A DNA stretch of 64,000 bases, taken from the NCBI RefSeq assembly GCF_024807845.1, contig NZ_JANUEQ010000010.1, forward strand, positions 62,001-126,000. Direction: 5' to 3'. Below the pieces are notes generated by a model. It did no database searches, had not been told where the DNA came from, and was given only the letters and a program-made list of their open reading frames with translations. The stretch is from Klebsiella sp. BIGb0407 (GTDB taxonomy: Bacteria > Pseudomonadota > Gammaproteobacteria > Enterobacterales > Enterobacteriaceae). Of the stretch, positions 48,641-57,607 are shown piece after piece. Numbering within the stretch: position 1 is the stretch's first letter; each line of letters starts with the position of its first letter. Both the position numbers and the translations under genes were made by a program.

Positions 48641-49800
48641 TACTCCTGCTTTTCCAGAAAGCGACGGCAGGGCAAGACGAGCAAAAACCAGGCAAACCAG
48701 ATCAGTGTTGAAAGCTGGGATGCCGCGCGGACCCAGCCCTCTTCATTACGAAAACCCTCGGTAAGATCGGGGCCTACCAGGGCTTTTGAGCCTAACCAGC
48801 CTAAAAAGCAGGCATTGAGGATCCATAGCCAGAATCCGCACTTCACCAGTTTGCTGCACTGACGAAAACGCGCCCGAGACGTATCAAGCCAGGGCAGAAA
48901 ATAGAAAATGAGTACCGAGCCGCACATCGCAGCGAGTCCAATAAACTCGTTCGGGAAACAGCGCAGGATGGAGAAAAAGGGAAGGAAATACCATTCCGGT
49001 GCCACAACCGCAGGTGTCAGCGTGGGATCGGCGGGAATAAAGTTATCGGCACTGCTGAGATAGTGTGGCGCAAAGAATAAAAACCAGGCAAAGAGCATCA
49101 AAAAAAGGGTGATTTTGATGGCATCGAGATCGGTGATTTTAAAATCAAATAATAAGCTTCTCGACTCTTTCTCGCTAAACTGCTTTTTCATTGCCCGGGC
49201 AAAAGCCGACTGTACGGTGCGAATATGAAAAACCGTCACCACGAGGATCACAAAGGGAAGAAGAAAGTGGATCACGAAAAAACGGCCTAACATCGGTGTT
49301 CCTGGCGTATGCCCCCCGACTAAATAGGCGTAAAGGGTGTCTCCCACGAGCGGAATAGTCTGGACAAAACGTGTAATGACCGTTGCCGCCCAGTAGCTTT
49401 TTTGCCCCCAAATCAGGCTGTAACCAAGAAATGCGGTGATCATCAGCAGGATGTACAGCGTAACGCTAATGATCCACATTGTTGTCCAGGGCTTGCGGTA
49501 AACGTTGTAGTACATACCGCGGAAAATATGCAGATAGCAGGCAAAGAAAAAGAGTGATGCGCCAATAGAATGCATATTGCGCAGCAGTTCCCCATGGCGA
49601 ACCGCGCGCATAATATGAATGATGGAATCAAATGCCAGTTCAGCCGTCGGCACATAAAACATCGCCAGAACAACACCCGTCAGGATCTGCACAGCAAGCA
49701 TAACCAGCAGAATGCTACCGATAGCGAATACCCAGAGTCCGGCAGCCGAACGTGGAAAGGGAATACGCCAGCGCAGCGAATAAACAGGCTCAGTGCTCAT
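48640..49800 (-). CDS. petB: Cytochrome b of the bc1 complex
   Basis: The quinol-oxidising membrane subunit. From the ATG at 49800 it has 386 residues and about eight TM spans. Two bis-histidine pairs with 13-residue spacing (HSIGASLFFFACYLH and HFLLPFVILVVTVFH) bind hemes bL and bH, and the Qo motif PEWY is in VVAPEWYFLPFF. A single long chain excludes a split b6/subunit IV. It starts 1 bp after petA. Confidence 0.95.
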   Translation of the reverse strand: MSTEPVYSLRWRIPFPRSAAGLWVFAIGSILLVMLAVQILTGVVLAMFYVPTAELAFDSIIHIMRAVRHGELLRNMHSIGASLFFFACYLHIFRGMYYNVYRKPWTTMWIISVTLYILLMITAFLGYSLIWGQKSYWAATVITRFVQTIPLVGDTLYAYLVGGHTPGTPMLGRFFVIHFLLPFVILVVTVFHIRTVQSAFARAMKKQFSEKESRSLLFDFKITDLDAIKITLFLMLFAWFLFFAPHYLSSADNFIPADPTLTPAVVAPEWYFLPFFSILRCFPNEFIGLAAMCGSVLIFYFLPWLDTSRARFRQCSKLVKCGFWLWILNACFLGWLGSKALVGPDLTEGFRNEEGWVRAASQLSTLIWFAWFLLVLPCRRFLEKQE

Positions 49801-49801
49801 T

Positions 49802-50353
49802 TCATGCGTCCTTGGTTCCGATACGTACAGCCTGACCACCCGCGTGAAAAACGTAGTCAGGGATTGCCAGGTTAGCCGTTGCCGGGCCTCGCGTGACGCG
49901 CCCGGAGCTATCAAACTCCGATCCGTGGCAGGGACAAACCCAGCCCTGTCCTTCTGCCCGGGCGTTAGGTACACATCCGGCATGCGGGCAGTAACCCTCA
50001 ACCACCAGCCATTGAGGATAATCGGCATTGACCCTCTCGCTATCTGACTGAGGGTGGATAAACCGGTTCCCGTCGGCATTTCGGGCGGCAATAATTTCCT
50101 CTGGTGTGCGATGGCGAATCAGGATGACCTTGCCCTGCCATACGCGCCTGGCCGTTTGCCCGGCGGCAATACCCGCGAGAGAAACATCAATGGGTTCATT
50201 CTCTCCCTGTAGTTTCTCATCCGGGCCTAAGGCGGAAACCAGTGGCCAGGCGGCCGCAACGATACCCGCCGCACCAACGAATTTGGTCAGTTTGCACAGG
50301 CATTCCCGGCGCTGTTCCTGAATGTCGTCATCTGCATGCTTATTATCTGCCAC
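49802..50353 (-). CDS. petA: Rieske iron-sulfur subunit of the bc1 complex
   Basis: The 183-residue protein carries the 2Fe-2S ligands in CPHAGC and CPCHGSEFD (Cys, His of each). Its N-terminus QRRECLCK followed by a hydrophobic segment (VGAAGIVAAAWPLVSAL) resembles an uncleaved twin-arginine anchor. The first motif has Pro and Ala where CTHLGC is common. First of the three bc1 genes. Confidence 0.93.
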   Translation of the reverse strand: MADNKHADDDIQEQRRECLCKLTKFVGAAGIVAAAWPLVSALGPDEKLQGENEPIDVSLAGIAAGQTARRVWQGKVILIRHRTPEEIIAARNADGNRFIHPQSDSERVNADYPQWLVVEGYCPHAGCVPNARAEGQGWVCPCHGSEFDSSGRVTRGPATANLAIPDYVFHAGGQAVRIGTKDA

Positions 50354-50380
50354 CGCGTATTTCCTCCTGAGTCTCGCGAA

Positions 50381-50821
50381 TTACTTTTTGTCGATACGCG
50401 AGTAAATTTCCTGGAAGCGCTTATCCGCAATTCCCGGGGCTTTAAATGCCCGGTAGCTGTCCGGCAAAGTGGCATCACCAACCTTAATTAACATCACCAT
50501 GCCCTGGGCATAGTGTGGCGTACATTTGATGCCGTAAAATCCGGCATCGTCATACTTCACCTCAATCTCTTCGTCTATTTTCCCCATAAACCCCGGGTAA
50601 TTAGCGGGCGATAATTCGGCAATGGAGGCCGCATTGTGGCTCTTATGCTTACGAATAAACTTCACCGTATCGCCGGGCTCGATCTCCAGATAATCCGGCT
50701 CATAGATCATGGGTCCGGCCGTGCCTCGGTTCTTCATTAATACTTCGTGCGTTTGTGCAAAAGCTGAAGAGGCGATAGCAAGCAAGCACAGAACTTTCAG
50801 GCTCTGTTTCAGGTATTTCAT
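50381..50821 (-). CDS. Pseudoazurin (type 1 copper protein)
   Basis: A small periplasmic electron carrier. Signal peptide to about residue 22 (SSAFA), then a 124-residue cupredoxin with the copper ligands His in HKSHNAAS and Cys, His, Met in KCTPHYAQGM. Pseudoazurins carry electrons from bc1 to nitrite or nitrous oxide reductase in denitrifiers. The gene starts 10 bp after the ABC ATPase and 27 bp before petA, so it is likely in one transcript with both. Confidence 0.93.
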   Translation of the reverse strand: MKYLKQSLKVLCLLAIASSAFAQTHEVLMKNRGTAGPMIYEPDYLEIEPGDTVKFIRKHKSHNAASIAELSPANYPGFMGKIDEEIEVKYDDAGFYGIKCTPHYAQGMVMLIKVGDATLPDSYRAFKAPGIADKRFQEIYSRIDKK

Positions 50822-50831
50822 CGGTTAGTCC

Positions 50832-51647
50832 TTATAATTCATCAGGTCTTTGATAACGAATAAAACAGTTTTTATTGCCCGCTTCACGTTCAACAACCGC
50901 GTTAACGCCAAACCAGGACTGGAGATTTTCACGGGTAAAAACGGAGCAAGGGGCTCCCTCCATCGCCATGCGTCCGGACTTCATGACGATAATGCGATCG
51001 CAGAACATCGCGGCATGATTGAGGTCGTGTAAAGCAGCAATCACGGTGAGTTTTTCGCGCTTCACCAGACTGAGCAGACCTATCTGATGTTGAATATCGA
51101 GGTGGTTGGTGGGTTCATCCATTAATAACAACTGCGGCTGTTGGGCCAGCGCCCGGGCAATATGCAGGCGCTGCTTTTCACCCCCGGAAAAGGTATGCCA
51201 GCTACGATGCTGCAACTCATGGAGATCGACCTTCTCCAGCATGGTTTGCACAATATCGTCGTCTTTGGCAGACCAGGGAGAAAGCAGGCTCAGCCAGGGG
51301 GTTCGCCCCAGAGAAACCGCTTGTAGTGCGGTAAGTCGCTCACTGGTTTCAGCCTGTTGTTCAACCAGCGCTACCTGCTGTGCCAGATGACGACGCGAGT
51401 ATTGCTGGAGCGCCTTTTGCTGCAGAGTTACCTGTCCGGAGGAAGGTTTCAGTAAACCGGCAAGCAATGAAATAAGTGACGTTTTACCCGAACCGTTGGG
51501 ACCAATGATTCCGACGAACTCACCTGGAGTGACGTTAAGCGAAATATCATTAACGATAGTCTTACTCTTTACCTTCCAGTGCAGATTACGCGCTTCAATC
51601 ACGGCTTGCCTGGAGCGAACGGGTGGCGGTGCCAGATTCACTATCAT
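50832..51647 (-). CDS. FecCD-type ABC importer ATPase
   Basis: An ABC ATPase of the BtuD/FecE/HmuV class, 271 residues: Walker A GPNGSGKTSLI, signature FSGGEKQRLHIARAL, Walker B LLLMDEPTNHLD, H-loop ALHDLNHA. It overlaps the permease gene by 4 bp. The riboswitch upstream suggests a corrinoid or related cobalt chelate as cargo. Confidence 0.93.
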   Translation of the reverse strand: MIVNLAPPPVRSRQAVIEARNLHWKVKSKTIVNDISLNVTPGEFVGIIGPNGSGKTSLISLLAGLLKPSSGQVTLQQKALQQYSRRHLAQQVALVEQQAETSERLTALQAVSLGRTPWLSLLSPWSAKDDDIVQTMLEKVDLHELQHRSWHTFSGGEKQRLHIARALAQQPQLLLMDEPTNHLDIQHQIGLLSLVKREKLTVIAALHDLNHAAMFCDRIIVMKSGRMAMEGAPCSVFTRENLQSWFGVNAVVEREAGNKNCFIRYQRPDEL

Positions 51648-52723
51648 TGGGTCCTGTTACCTCTAATTAGAATAATTGCAAAGGCGGGAGCGCCAACCAG
51701 CGCGGTAATCACACCTATCGGCAGTACCTGACCGGGTAGTAATGTGCGGGAAATAACGTCGGCGATAATGAGAAAAATGGCACCGGTGAGTGCGCTAACG
51801 GGCAGTAATCGATGGTGTTGATTACCCACCAGCAGGCGAGCCGCATGAGGAATCACCAGGCCGACAAAGCCTATCGCCCCCACAATTGAAACCATAATTG
51901 CTGTCATACCGGTCACCGCGGCAATAAGGACTATTCGGGTGCGCTTTACCGGAATACCGAGCGATGCCGCAGACTCTGCGCCAAAAGAAAATGCGTCGAG
52001 ATGACGGGCATAGCAAAAACACAACAGGATCCCGACCAGGGCGGTAGGGATAGCTAAAATCACATCGGGCCAGCGAACTCCACTCAAGTTGCCTAGTAGC
52101 CAGAACATAATACCGCGTGCCTGCTCGGCGTTGGCTGAATGGGTGATAACCAGCGAGGTAATCGCATTGAAGAGCTGGGAGCTTGCAATCCCGGCCAGAA
52201 TAATTTGCGTTGTGATCCCCCCTCCCTGGCGGCCACCCGCGGCCATTGCCAGTAGAGCGACAAACAGAAAGGCCGTTAGCGCACCAATAAAAGCGCCCAA
52301 TGACATACTGACTATCCCGGCGCCAAGCCCGGTGAGAGCAATCAGTACCGCACCGGTGGAGGCCCCGGCAGAAATACCCAGAAGGTAGGGTTCTGCCAGC
52401 GCATTACGCAGCAGTGACTGAAGCACTACTCCGGAAACCGCCAGGCAAGCGCCGCAGCTGGCCGAGACCAGCGCCCGGGTGAGACGATAATTCCAGACGA
52501 TCCCGGCATCCAGGGCATCGACGGGATAGGCTGTACCCAAAAAATGGTTTGCCAGAGTACTGAGTACATGTCTCCAGGGGATAACAGTTTCACCAATGGA
52601 GATCCCTGCCAGCAGTACACCGCACATCAGTACGCTAACCCAAAGGGCATGCCCACCCACTCTCACCATCAGCCGACTGACTACAGGATACATTCTGCGA
52701 GAACCACGCTTGATTAGCTGCAT
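51644..52723 (-). CDS. FecCD/BtuC-type ABC importer permease
   Basis: The 359-residue permease has about ten TM spans and the family segments RLTRALVSASCGACLAVSG, AEPYLLGISAGASTGAV, and GAIGFVGLVIPHAARLLVG. It pairs with the neighbouring ATPase and binding protein. Such permeases import siderophores, haem or B12, and sequence alone does not separate them. Confidence 0.93.
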   Translation of the reverse strand: MQLIKRGSRRMYPVVSRLMVRVGGHALWVSVLMCGVLLAGISIGETVIPWRHVLSTLANHFLGTAYPVDALDAGIVWNYRLTRALVSASCGACLAVSGVVLQSLLRNALAEPYLLGISAGASTGAVLIALTGLGAGIVSMSLGAFIGALTAFLFVALLAMAAGGRQGGGITTQIILAGIASSQLFNAITSLVITHSANAEQARGIMFWLLGNLSGVRWPDVILAIPTALVGILLCFCYARHLDAFSFGAESAASLGIPVKRTRIVLIAAVTGMTAIMVSIVGAIGFVGLVIPHAARLLVGNQHHRLLPVSALTGAIFLIIADVISRTLLPGQVLPIGVITALVGAPAFAIILIRGNRTQ

Positions 52724-52777
52724 TTCTGATTACCTGAAATGCGCGATACCCGAACAAGATATCGCGCAAAACCTGGA

Positions 52778-53839
52778 TTAATGAGCGGCCTGCGGGTGCG
52801 CTAAGCCATATTCAACCAGGGCATTAGCTAGTTTTTCCACCCCATCAATGGTTCTTATCCCGGCATTCATGGCCTGGACATCAATGACCGGCAGGTGGTT
52901 TTCTTTAACGGCTGGAAGCAGTTTGGTGACAGGATCAGACTTGAGATATTCCATCTTTATCTTCCAGTCATCCGCCGGGAAACGGCGACGGCTCATATCA
53001 CCGAGCACAATCACCGAAGGATTCGCTTTAGCGATAGTTTCCCAGCCGACCGTTGGCCACTCTTCAGCAGAATCAATGACATTTTTCACCCCCAGAGTCT
53101 GGGCAATCCATGCTGCTGGTCCCAGCTTTCCGGCAACATAAGGGTCAAGCTGTAAGTCCGCGCTGGAAAACCAAAACACGGCGGAGACATTGTTATCCAT
53201 ACCCGCAATGCTGCTTTTCGCCGCGGCTTCACGCGCTTTAAGGCTGGCAATTAACGCCTCACCTTTGTCCTGAACATCAAAGATTTTCGCCAGATCGGCG
53301 ACTTCCTGATACACCATGGCAATATCAAACATGCCCTTACGGACACCATCGCCGCCGTCTTCGTTATCTTTTGCGCAGTCAGCAGGCGCGGTGTAAACAG
53401 GGATATTGAGTTCATCAAACTGCTCATAAGAGGCAACCGTACCCGCAGAACCGATTTGCCACTCAAACTGGCTGGCGATTAAATCCGGTTTTGTCGCAAC
53501 AATGCCTTCAAAGCTGGGAATATTTTGCGCAATAACAGCGATTTTCTCGTTAGCCGGTTTATAAGCCTCCAGTACCGGGCCAAACCAGAGCGAAGTCCCC
53601 ACTACGCTATCGGCAAGACCGAGTGAATAAAGGATTTCCGTGCTGTTCTGACCAACAGTTGCCACCCGCGCGGGTGCATGATTGAAAGTAATATCGCGAC
53701 CACAGTTTTTAATCGTCAGAGGGTATTCGGTTTTTGCCGCACTTGAAAAACCAGAGGTAAGCAGCAGAGCAGTACCACTGACAATAGCCAGAAGTATTTT
53801 TTTAGAGGTGAAAGAGGTAGAATTCGCGTGCATTATCAT
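52778..53839 (-). CDS. ABC importer periplasmic binding protein (FepB/BtuF class)
   Basis: A periplasmic class III binding protein with a Sec signal peptide ending SSAA near residue 34. Conserved parts include RVATVGQNSTEILYSLGL, EGIVATKPDLIASQ and VIVLGDMSRR. The start is ATG 53839 or 53833; GGGA lies about 8 nt before the second. A longer start at 53875 is unlikely. It is the first gene after the cobalamin riboswitch, supporting a corrinoid substrate; a cobalt chelate or other metal complex is possible. Confidence 0.88.
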   Translation of the reverse strand: MIMHANSTSFTSKKILLAIVSGTALLLTSGFSSAAKTEYPLTIKNCGRDITFNHAPARVATVGQNSTEILYSLGLADSVVGTSLWFGPVLEAYKPANEKIAVIAQNIPSFEGIVATKPDLIASQFEWQIGSAGTVASYEQFDELNIPVYTAPADCAKDNEDGGDGVRKGMFDIAMVYQEVADLAKIFDVQDKGEALIASLKAREAAAKSSIAGMDNNVSAVFWFSSADLQLDPYVAGKLGPAAWIAQTLGVKNVIDSAEEWPTVGWETIAKANPSVIVLGDMSRRRFPADDWKIKMEYLKSDPVTKLLPAVKENHLPVIDVQAMNAGIRTIDGVEKLANALVEYGLAHPQAAH

Positions 53840-54061
53840 CGTCCCGTTTATGCCAGAACCTGAAGGCCTGGCCATGGCTCATTTCGTTCTATATCGGGAG
53901 GAGACATGAAGATAGATGACAATAAATCGCGCGATTCAAGAACAAAGGGATCCTGGAAAGCAAATAAGCTTACTTAATCTGAGATCTTATTCATAAATAC
54001 ACTGCTGTCTATGTCAAATAATCATTCCATGGACCATCCCGTCCACTCAATGGTATACAAC

Positions 54062-54296
54062 GTTGACAACAGGTCTCCTGACTCACGGTAATCAGAATAT
54101 CAGCCTTCCCATAAAGACGCGCTTTACAGTGACCAGCGGTTAATTAACCGCTCAAGGATATTCTGCATCCGCCTACAGTTGCGGGGGCAGTTATGGCATT
54201 GAATTAAATCATTCTCACCATATTCCTATTCAAAACAAAAATTGTAATGAAATGCTGTCAAAAGCGACTCTAACGGCAATTGTTAATAAGGTCAAC
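54062..54296 (-). promoter_or_regulatory. Cobalamin (B12) riboswitch
   Basis: On the minus strand the leader holds GAATAGGAATATGGTGAGAA, then ACTGCCCCCGCAACTGTAGG, and AGTCAGGAGACCTG, the conserved boxes of the cobalamin aptamer in the right order. The outer stem P1 can pair GTTGAC (54296-54291) with GTCAAC (54067-54062). A TATAAT at 54348-54343 is a candidate promoter. It controls the binding-protein gene at 53839, and a TGGAC/GTCCA hairpin a few tens of bases downstream may be part of the expression platform. Confidence 0.92.
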
Positions 54297-55511
54297 CACT
54301 TGAAAAACCTGGATATATGTCACATAAAAAATAAATAACCTTATTATACAAGTGGTTATATTGGTGGGTATTTTTAACAATGAAATCTGAAAATAATAAT
54401 AATAATCTAAATGAGAATTTATTGATGTTTATCAAATTATACGTGCGATTTTATTATTACGAGTTAAGCATGTTGATTATCATCAAAAATACAATTAATT
54501 AACATTTGGGTTTACCTAAATTAAATTTAATATAGCTATGTTGTAAAACACCATGGGTTTATAAATAACCTGCAGAGAAGATAATGATAATAATATTCAG
54601 CTAAAAATTAAAATTCCTGAGAGCTCAATACTGAGCATAATTAATACATTCCCGAGTACATATTTTGCGCATGTCAATCTGAGTATTCATGTCTCAATGC
54701 AGGCTTTAAATCAGAAAACGCCATTCCCAGGCCGTCAGGTTCAGAGGTTTTTACAGAGACGTCTGCCCTGAATCTGATTTACTCAACAAAATCCTCACCA
54801 TTTCCAGTGATGTTTTCAGAAAGCTTACCATTTTTATCTGTGACAGCTTATTGGTCGCTGGGCTAGTATAAAGGGCTTCTTTTGGTCGCTTTGGATAACC
54901 AAGGTGTGGTTACCCGTTTATCTGTCAAAGAAGAACCGCGTTAGCGGCTAAGTGATACTCAATAAGAATAATAACTAAAATCACAATAAACTTTAAATTC
55001 AATGGATTAATTAAATCATGTCGATGACTGACAACAAAAATTTAGATGCGCACACCCCCATGATGCATTGGGGTGTGCGCATTGATAAATAAAGATATTT
55101 ATAACAACAGTCAGAAAAACAATAGTTTAACCTACATTTAATTAATTTACTGCATTGTACAAAAATCATACCCGTCTAAAATGGTGTACAAAATTATGAA
55201 AGCACTATATTGAAACAATGAGAAGTGGACAAAAAATTTCCACATGAAATTCTTTAGAAAAGAATTAGACTCTTTACAAGAATAAGTCAATAATTACGAC
55301 TAAGAAAAACATCATTAATTATATTTATATCTCAAGGGGCATACTAAACCTTTTTATCCTTCATAAAAATATCACCATAGAGATTACCTATATAATTTAT
55401 ATCTGATTTTCATGTCATTTAAGAAAAAAAACATTTACTCAAGAGCATTTTAAAGTAAGATAGCGGTGAAACTTTCAAATAATATGGTTTTCATTCATAA
55501 GGAATCTACCT
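54297..55511. other. AT-rich intergenic region
   Basis: No convincing gene. It includes the likely riboswitch promoter near 54343, an inverted repeat pair AAATCAGA (54708-54715) / TCTGATTT (54773-54780), a small CCGC-GTTA-GCGG hairpin, and the long hairpin at 55046-55082. The region 54650-54960 has higher GC and may be decayed sequence. Confidence 0.6.
55046..55082. repeat. Perfect 13-bp hairpin with no nearby transcript
   Basis: ATGCGCACACCCC (55046-55058) pairs perfectly with GGGGTGTGCGCAT (55070-55082) around an 11-nt loop. On the minus strand it is followed by CTAAATTTTTG, so it could be an intrinsic terminator, but no minus-strand gene lies upstream of it. Confidence 0.75.
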
Positions 55512-56564
55512 GTGTCTCATATAAATAAAATAGAGCAAAACATCCTCTACACACAAAAAAAAATTAAATATTATTTATATTTAAGAGAATTTAAACTCAA
55601 AGAGTTTTATTTTATGCATCTGAATTTCCCAGGAAATAAATATACCTTACCTAAAGAGACTCAGATTTTTTCGGATGCGTTACTACAGGGAATGGCTACG
55701 CTTATAGATTATTATTTCATATGGGTTTCGATGAAGCTAGGATGTCAAAATGAAAACATTGTAAAAATACAGTATAAATCTTTTGATGATAATCAAATCA
55801 TTAATTCCTATAATAGAGCAAATAAATCTCAGTTTAACACTACTACTTTGATAATAAATGAAATTAATTCGGAAATCCTGAAGCTTTCAGGTAAAAAAAG
55901 TAGTGAAGTAATAATTCATAATTATTGGGCATATTATTTCAAGTACGCCATATGCTCTGAGATTTCTAAGTGGGGAGCTTCTTTCAAAACTACGCAGTCA
56001 GAGAGAAGTGATGAATATGAGAATTTAGTCGGTGATGTCGTGTTTAAATATTACACTTATTTAAACCCTTTCTTTTCTAATTATAATTACTCTATGGCAG
56101 GAGCAAAGTACAATATATATCTTACCATTAACAATTACCTCAAGCATAATACAGTACCTATTATAATCCCAAGCATTCTTAACTTCGGCGAGGAAAAGAG
56201 AATTTTCTCTCATTTTGAAATAAAAAATGAAGACTCATTTTTCTTAAAGGATAGCTTGTTAAAAAATATACTTACGCATGATTTTGAATCTCTAAAAAAA
56301 GAACTTGATAATAAATCGGCTCAAAAAAACAAAGATTACCCTGAGCAATCTCCTATTATGAATACTTCCTTTATTGATTTCATTAAATTAGACAAAGTTA
56401 ATGGCCACATTAACGAGACTGATGGATCACTATTATTTTTTTTAGATGGAGTTTCATTTACAAAAACCAAAAACTCACTATTAATAGATGCTGGCTATAG
56501 TTTAAAAGAAACAATATTCACTTTATTTAGAACAATAGAAGATGGTATGAAAACCATTTTTTAA
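55512..56564 (+). CDS. Hypothetical protein, AT-rich orphan gene
   Basis: A 350-residue open frame with very low GC, rich in Lys, Asn, Ile and Tyr. It starts with GTG after AAGGA at about 8-nt spacing. No signal peptide or clear TM segment; I recognise no domain. Composition points to horizontal transfer, and it sits in the accessory region with an IS remnant and defence-like genes. Function unknown. Confidence 0.65.
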   Translation: MSHINKIEQNILYTQKKIKYYLYLREFKLKEFYFMHLNFPGNKYTLPKETQIFSDALLQGMATLIDYYFIWVSMKLGCQNENIVKIQYKSFDDNQIINSYNRANKSQFNTTTLIINEINSEILKLSGKKSSEVIIHNYWAYYFKYAICSEISKWGASFKTTQSERSDEYENLVGDVVFKYYTYLNPFFSNYNYSMAGAKYNIYLTINNYLKHNTVPIIIPSILNFGEEKRIFSHFEIKNEDSFFLKDSLLKNILTHDFESLKKELDNKSAQKNKDYPEQSPIMNTSFIDFIKLDKVNGHINETDGSLLFFLDGVSFTKTKNSLLIDAGYSLKETIFTLFRTIEDGMKTIF

Positions 56565-56758
56565 CATAACAATAAGCAGAAATCATCTTTAATGATGGTA
56601 TAGCTAAGACTCATATAACATGACTACTTCCACAGACTAAAACATAGTGTCATTTAGCGTTAACACTTAGAGTAAAATATGATAACAAACACACCTAAAA
56701 TATCATCTAGAATTAAAAATAGATATTTAATCTACCACTAACGGATCTCTTCATATTG

Positions 56759-57430
56759 GGTGATGCATCCGCTTTATTGGTGGTGATTGTTCAGATAATG
56801 ACCTTGTCATGTAATTCCGGTTATCTTGAGAACGACAGTGACCTTCTTATCCGCATTGCTAGGTATTGCCTCAAGTTCTGATTATGTCGTTCAGTACGTT
56901 ACATATATTACTTGCTGATAATGTAGATTTTCCTTGCTCATGGGCTTCATAAAACAGCAGGTCACCCGTCATCCAGAACATTATGTCGAACGCAAAAAGT
57001 AGCGCCAGAAGACGCTCCAGCATTTCTATGGTTCTCTTTCCGAAGACATGAGCAACAACTTTCTTACGCATCCGGTCATACGCGTTATCGGGCTTAAGTC
57101 CGCGTGTAAAGCACTGCTCATCTATTTCCGCACAAGCAATGGTATCAATAGGGGGATATCCGGCAGACAACTCAGGATGAGTTTAGTTTTTTAAGTGACA
57201 CAAGACAGTATTTAGACTATTCACCATAATGCAAGCTGTTGCGCGTTACAGCAGACCATTCATTGCCATATCAATGATGCCCTAGCAATTACCCGATAGG
57301 ATTTCTGAGTGAAACGAAACGTGAAGGTTCTGTTTCACAGGAGCCAAAGATAACGCCAATGTACTGACTGAGAAGATCTGAAGATGATGAACAGTATGGA
57401 CAGCTCGCCTCGATGACTGACATAAGACAC
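56759..57430 (-). mobile_element. Degenerate IS1-family element
   Basis: The left end GGTGATGCATCC resembles the IS1 terminal repeat. On the minus strand the frame 57170-56871 encodes an InsB-like transposase piece (ACAEIDEQ, YDRMRKKVVAHVFGKRT, FDIMFWMT), and 56870-56785 matches the InsB end (ERHNQNLRQYLA, RRSLSFS) in a shifted frame with stops. Upstream sequence to about 57430 resembles insA with many changes. No right terminal repeat is visible. The element is inactive. Confidence 0.8.
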
Positions 57431-57607
57431 TACATTTAAAACAAGGGATCTTAGCAATTTAATAAAGAAAAGTAATTACCTGCAAGACGAATTCAGTACT
57501 TTGTGGCTCCCTGTTTTACAAAATTAATACTCAAAAGAGTGGTAAGCTCGAAATACTCTCATTATTATGCCAATAAGATTAATCCCAAATAAAGGGATCT
57601 GCAACGT

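Noticed and set aside
47834-50353. Cytochrome b6f instead of bc1
   Set aside because: Cytochrome b is one 386-residue chain with PEWY, and the c-type subunit has cytochrome c1 architecture.
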